Shown here: piece after piece, positions 32,778-35,854 of the stretch
How positions within the stretch are numbered: the stretch's first letter is position 1
Layout of the letters: each line of letters opens with the position of its first letter
Source of the DNA: Planctomycetota bacterium
Lineage (GTDB): Bacteria > Planctomycetota > Phycisphaerae > UBA1845 > PWPN01
Direction of reading: 5' to 3'
Assembly: GCA_029550525.1 (NCBI GenBank)
Contig: JAKPHF010000057.1
Location: 1-35,854 of the forward strand
Length of the DNA: 35,854 nt
The notes under the pieces: model-generated
Seen by the model: the letters and a program-made list of their open reading frames with translations, nothing else
What the model was told of the DNA's origin: nothing
Database searches by the model: none
Translations under genes and position numbers: made by a program

Positions 32778-35277
32778 CCAGTTCCTTTCCTTGGGGCAAA
32801 GAGAAGTAAAAAGTGGCACCCTGATCCGGAGCTCCCTCCGCCCACACCTTGCCGCCGTGACGGTGGATGATGCGTTGTACGATCGCCAGCCCGATGCCTG
32901 TCCCCTCGAAGTCCTCCGCCTTGTGCAGCCGCTGGAACACGCCGAACAGCCGGTCGGCGTACTGCATATCGAATCCCACCCCGTTGTCGCGGACGAAGAT
33001 CGTGACGTCCGGCGTGCCGGAATCCACCGCTCCGACTTCAATCCGTGGCGTCTCGCGCGTCCGTGAATATTTTAGGGCGTTGGAAAGCAGGTTTCCCAAG
33101 ACCACTCGCAACAGTGCGGGATCGGCTTGCACGCGAGGCAAGTCGGGATGAATGATCCATTCGACCCGAGTCTCGCCCAAATCGCCCTGCAACTCCTGGC
33201 ACACGTCTTCCACCACCGAGGCCACCGACACCGACGTGATCCGCATCGCCGAGCGGCCCATCCGGGAGAACTGCAGCAAGTCATCGATCAACTTGCCCAT
33301 GCGATTGGCGGCTTGTGCAATAACCTGAAGATGTCGCCGGCTGGACTCGCTCAACTGATCCTGCGTCTGCTTTTGGAGCAATTGCACAAAGCCGGCGATG
33401 TGACGCAGCGGCGCCCGCAAATCATGCGATACCGAGTAGCTGAACGCTTCGAGCTCCCGATTGGCGGCGGCCAGCTCGGCCGTCCGCGTTTTTACCTGCT
33501 CTTCCAAGTTCTCCTGGAGAATGCGCAGCGCCTCTTCCACCTTCTCGCGCTGCTCGATGTCGTTCCGCAGTTCTTCGTTGGCGATCATCAATTCGAGTGT
33601 TCGCGATCGCACCAATTCCTCCAGATAGTCGCGGTGCTGGCGCAGCTCCTCCTCTGCCAGCTTGCGCTCGGTGATGTCCAGATTCATCCCCACCCAGGAG
33701 GTGATCCGACCCGCGGAATTGCGCACGGGCAAGCCGCGAACCAGCACGGTGTGATATTCCTTGTCCGGGCCCAGAATGCGAAGCTCGATCTCGAACGGCG
33801 TCCCGCTTTGAATCGCCTCGCGCATCCGCTCCAAGGTCGTCTCCACCTCCTCCGGAGGCAGCCGGCGGGTCCAGCCCCAGTCCAAGGTCTCTTCCATGTT
33901 CATGTCGAGCAGTTCGAGAAACGAGCGGCTGAAATACTGCGGTCGGCCCGACGGATCGGCCAGCCACACGCCGTACGGAATTGTCTCACCCATGGTGCGG
34001 TATCGCGCTTCCGACGCTCCGAGCTCTTCCTGCGCTTGCTGGGCCGCCTCTCGTGCTTCACGTTCCTTGGCTAAAGCCTCGAGCACCTCCTGCTCGGCGG
34101 CCAAGCGGGCGGCATTCTCCTGCCGCAATTCCAAGTTGGCCCGCGCCAACTCACTCGTGCGTTCCTCGACCGTCCGTTCGATTTCGACTGCTCTATTGAT
34201 CAGCAGCCAGAAGTAGCCTGCCACAATCCAGGTCACCAGAAACCCCACCAGGAACACCGCCAACGGCATGCGGCTCCGCATGGGTTCCAGTGCGCCGGGC
34301 AAAGGCTCCGACACAACCAGCCAACTTTGCCCACCCAGGCTGAACTCGACGGCATCTCGAAACCTCTTTCCCTGGAGGTCGGCCACGTCGGTTCTACTCA
34401 ACGTTTCGGGCACATCGGCCAGCGACGTCGATGGCGCCGGCGCAACCCGCTGATACTGATCGGGGCCGGTCTGGAGGTAGACCGCATGGGCCAGCGCCAA
34501 TGCCGGATTCTCGAAAACGGCCAGCGCTTCGGCGACCATCGGCGCGATCTGGAATACGCCGGCGGCCACACCTTCCAGATCGGGCGAGTGGTCACGCCGG
34601 TACACCGGCATGAACGCCAGGATGCCGTCCCAGCGGGCTTCCCGCTGAATCAATCGGATCGCCAGACTGGCCCGCAGCTCGCCCGACGTCGCCGCGGCCG
34701 CGAACGCTTCGGCGGCTCCGGCACGATGGCCCATGTCAACGCCCAGCGCAGCTTCGTTCAGTTCCAAGGGCTCGACGAACTGAATGGGGAAGTACGCCGG
34801 TCGATCGGTCGCAGGAATCGCGGCACCCTCCACTCGCAACTCTTTGATCCGGTACTCCGGAAAGCCGGCCTGCCTCATTCTTTCCTCGAAGGCCTCACGC
34901 TGATCGGCGGGCACCCGCGGCGCCCACTCCAGAGCCACAATGGCGGGACGGCGAGCCAGCATGGCGCTCGAAAACACGCGAAACTTTTCCTGGGTCACTT
35001 CGGGCAGCGAGTGAAGGTAGTCGGCCAGGATGGAAACCTTGGACAAGTATGCTTCCAGCGTGGCGCGAATCGCATTGGTCTGCGTGCCGACTTCCCGCTC
35101 GAAAATCAACTGTTGATCGCGCTGCTCCACCCACCGGGCCCACGTGAAGACCACCTGCGAAATGGTGAGGCCCACGACGAGAATGACCAGAACCGGCCAA
35201 TGCCTGGGCAACGAGAACAGCCCGAGCTGCCGTCGAACATGTGCAACGAGTGGGTGGAGTGGACTGAATCCTCGCAT
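32746..35277 (-). CDS. CHASE-domain sensor histidine kinase with PAS
   Basis: An 843-aa membrane sensor kinase. A first membrane helix (about 26-47, HWPVLVILVVGLTISQVV) is followed by an extracytoplasmic CHASE-like domain (about 60-320, with VALEWAPRVP and PIQFVEPLELN). A second helix (about 336-359) precedes a long coiled coil rich in Glu, Ala and Arg, then a PAS/PAC domain (about 427-540), another coiled segment, HisKA (SYSVSHDLRAP, His618) and HATPase (about 725-830; NLLSNALKYS, DNGVGFD, GTGIGLAIV). CHASE domains sense small external ligands. The start is uncertain: ATG 35277 gives a short basic N-terminus before helix 1 and is used here, while an upstream GTG at 35361 also lies in frame. 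Neither has a good ribosome site. First gene of a three-gene unit with the Rcp1-like receiver and hybrid kinase. Confidence 0.92.
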   Translation of the reverse strand: MRGFSPLHPLVAHVRRQLGLFSLPRHWPVLVILVVGLTISQVVFTWARWVEQRDQQLIFEREVGTQTNAIRATLEAYLSKVSILADYLHSLPEVTQEKFRVFSSAMLARRPAIVALEWAPRVPADQREAFEERMRQAGFPEYRIKELRVEGAAIPATDRPAYFPIQFVEPLELNEAALGVDMGHRAGAAEAFAAAATSGELRASLAIRLIQREARWDGILAFMPVYRRDHSPDLEGVAAGVFQIAPMVAEALAVFENPALALAHAVYLQTGPDQYQRVAPAPSTSLADVPETLSRTDVADLQGKRFRDAVEFSLGGQSWLVVSEPLPGALEPMRSRMPLAVFLVGFLVTWIVAGYFWLLINRAVEIERTVEERTSELARANLELRQENAARLAAEQEVLEALAKEREAREAAQQAQEELGASEARYRTMGETIPYGVWLADPSGRPQYFSRSFLELLDMNMEETLDWGWTRRLPPEEVETTLERMREAIQSGTPFEIELRILGPDKEYHTVLVRGLPVRNSAGRITSWVGMNLDITERKLAEEELRQHRDYLEELVRSRTLELMIANEELRNDIEQREKVEEALRILQENLEEQVKTRTAELAAANRELEAFSYSVSHDLRAPLRHIAGFVQLLQKQTQDQLSESSRRHLQVIAQAANRMGKLIDDLLQFSRMGRSAMRITSVSVASVVEDVCQELQGDLGETRVEWIIHPDLPRVQADPALLRVVLGNLLSNALKYSRTRETPRIEVGAVDSGTPDVTIFVRDNGVGFDMQYADRLFGVFQRLHKAEDFEGTGIGLAIVQRIIHRHGGKVWAEGAPDQGATFYFSLPQGKELDARVEAHTAG

Positions 35278-35587
35278 ACGAGATTGCTGTGCCCCGCCGG
35301 GGCGCGTGGAAGCCGAGCATGTCCATCGGTGATCAACCCCACCAAAAAGAGTGATACGCACCTGATTCTAGCCCGGAAGCGCGTTACCAGTTCGTGCAGA
35401 TGGGTACCCCGCGCCGGAACGGGTTTTTCCCTTACGGTTGCGATCAGTGCTTTGCCTATCGATCAGCAACTTCAACATCCACGCGTCCTTCCTATGATCC
35501 GGCAGGCGTCGAACGCCGGGGCGAGCGATCTCGTGTGAGCGTTAGCCCGCCCAAGACCCAAGACCGCAAAGGCGAGCGGAGAAATCT
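35278..35587. other. Divergent intergenic region
   Basis: This gap lies between the CHASE kinase (minus) and the NmrA-like gene (plus). On the minus strand TAGAAT (35370-35365) could be a -10 element; if so the kinase starts at 35277 rather than 35361. On the plus side GGAG lies 6 nt before the start at 35588. Nothing else was recognised. Confidence 0.4.
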
Positions 35588-35854
35588 ATGGCCGGACACA
35601 CCCCTACCACCGAACCCATTCTTGTCTTCGGAGCGACGGGCAAGCAGGGCGGCGCAGTCGCTCGGCACCTGGCGAAATCGGGCTTTCATGTGCGTGCCGT
35701 CACCCGCGAGCCGGATCGGCCGGCCGCTCGCGCATTGGCCGCGGCCGATATCGAAGTCGTCAAGGGCGACCTGAATGACCGGAGTTCCGTCGAGCAGGTC
35801 ATGCGCGGCGCGTACGGCGTCTTCTCGGTGCAGGACTTTTGGACCGCGGGTTTC
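35588..35854 (+). CDS. NmrA-like NAD(P)-binding protein (partial, runs off window)
   Basis: The first 89 codons of a gene cut by the right edge. ATG 35588 has GGAG 6 nt upstream. The protein opens with a Rossmann dinucleotide motif, ILVFGATGKQGGAVARHL, followed by VRAVTREPDRPAARAL, VVKGDLNDRSSVEQVM and GVFSVQDFW. This is the pattern of NmrA/HSCARG-like atypical short-chain dehydrogenases, which bind NADP and often act as redox sensors or quinone-related reductases. The catalytic and C-terminal parts are outside the window. It is divergent from the CHASE kinase gene. Confidence 0.85.
   Translation, partial: MAGHTPTTEPILVFGATGKQGGAVARHLAKSGFHVRAVTREPDRPAARALAAADIEVVKGDLNDRSSVEQVMRGAYGVFSVQDFWTAGF

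Overview
The window is high-GC DNA from a bacterium that I would place, with moderate confidence, in the Planctomycetota (Phycisphaerae-like). The pointers are a GlcN6P deaminase fused to a PIG-L deacetylase-like domain, a long leucyl-tRNA synthetase, several large secreted proteins of glycoside-hydrolase or carbohydrate-binding type, and very large hybrid sensor kinases. This placement comes from protein character only; no rRNA or tRNA gene was seen. Most genes lie on the minus strand. Plus-strand genes are at 13.2-14.1 kb, 19.5-23.5 kb, 24.7-25.8 kb and the right edge.

Layout. 1-469: hairpins, a possible 30-codon membrane peptide and a palindromic CACAGAGG-rich element. 470-5441 (minus): a glycan gene cluster of GH130, then a GT4 glycosyltransferase fused to a C-terminal toroid-like domain, then a second GH130, probably co-transcribed from the 5441 end. 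5571-7664: TrkH-type cation transporter. 7790-10807: leucyl-tRNA synthetase with a KMGKS signature loop. 11072-12982: NagB/PIG-L fusion. 13214-14146 (plus): a secreted M48-like metalloprotease and a small lipoprotein. 14264-18146 (minus): a secreted GH5-like hydrolase and a secreted protein of unknown family. 18552-18815: an 87-aa coiled-coil protein. 19474-23547 (plus): a 1357-aa secreted modular repeat protein. 23712-24464 (minus): a secreted esterase. 24696-25762 (plus): a SpoIIAA-like protein and a TspO/MBR protein. 25827-35277 (minus): three large histidine kinases and one stand-alone receiver. 35588-end (plus): start of an NmrA-like protein.

How the parts fit. One theme is sugar handling: GH130/GT4 mannoside-type chemistry, amino-sugar catabolism by the NagB fusion, secreted hydrolases and a secreted binding protein. 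The other is signalling: a CHASE/PAS kinase overlaps its receiver gene, followed 12 nt later by a REC-PAS-HisKA_3-HATPase-REC hybrid. Separately, 348 nt further on, lies a related kinase with a degenerate receiver, a GAF, five PAS domains and a terminal receiver. None of the visible receivers carries a DNA-binding domain, so output probably goes through partners outside the window.

The most unusual non-coding signal is in the gene flanks. Three tracts of degenerate 7-nt tandem repeats follow three genes (LeuRS, the esterase and the 1357-aa protein) on their 3' side, and each tract puts stop codons in all three frames. In addition there are two related GGCGGGC hairpins directly after stop codons, and three imperfect palindromes built from CACAGAGG or ACGGATGG motifs. 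These look like dispersed intergenic repeat families. I see no CRISPR array, transposase, phage gene or clear new defence system.
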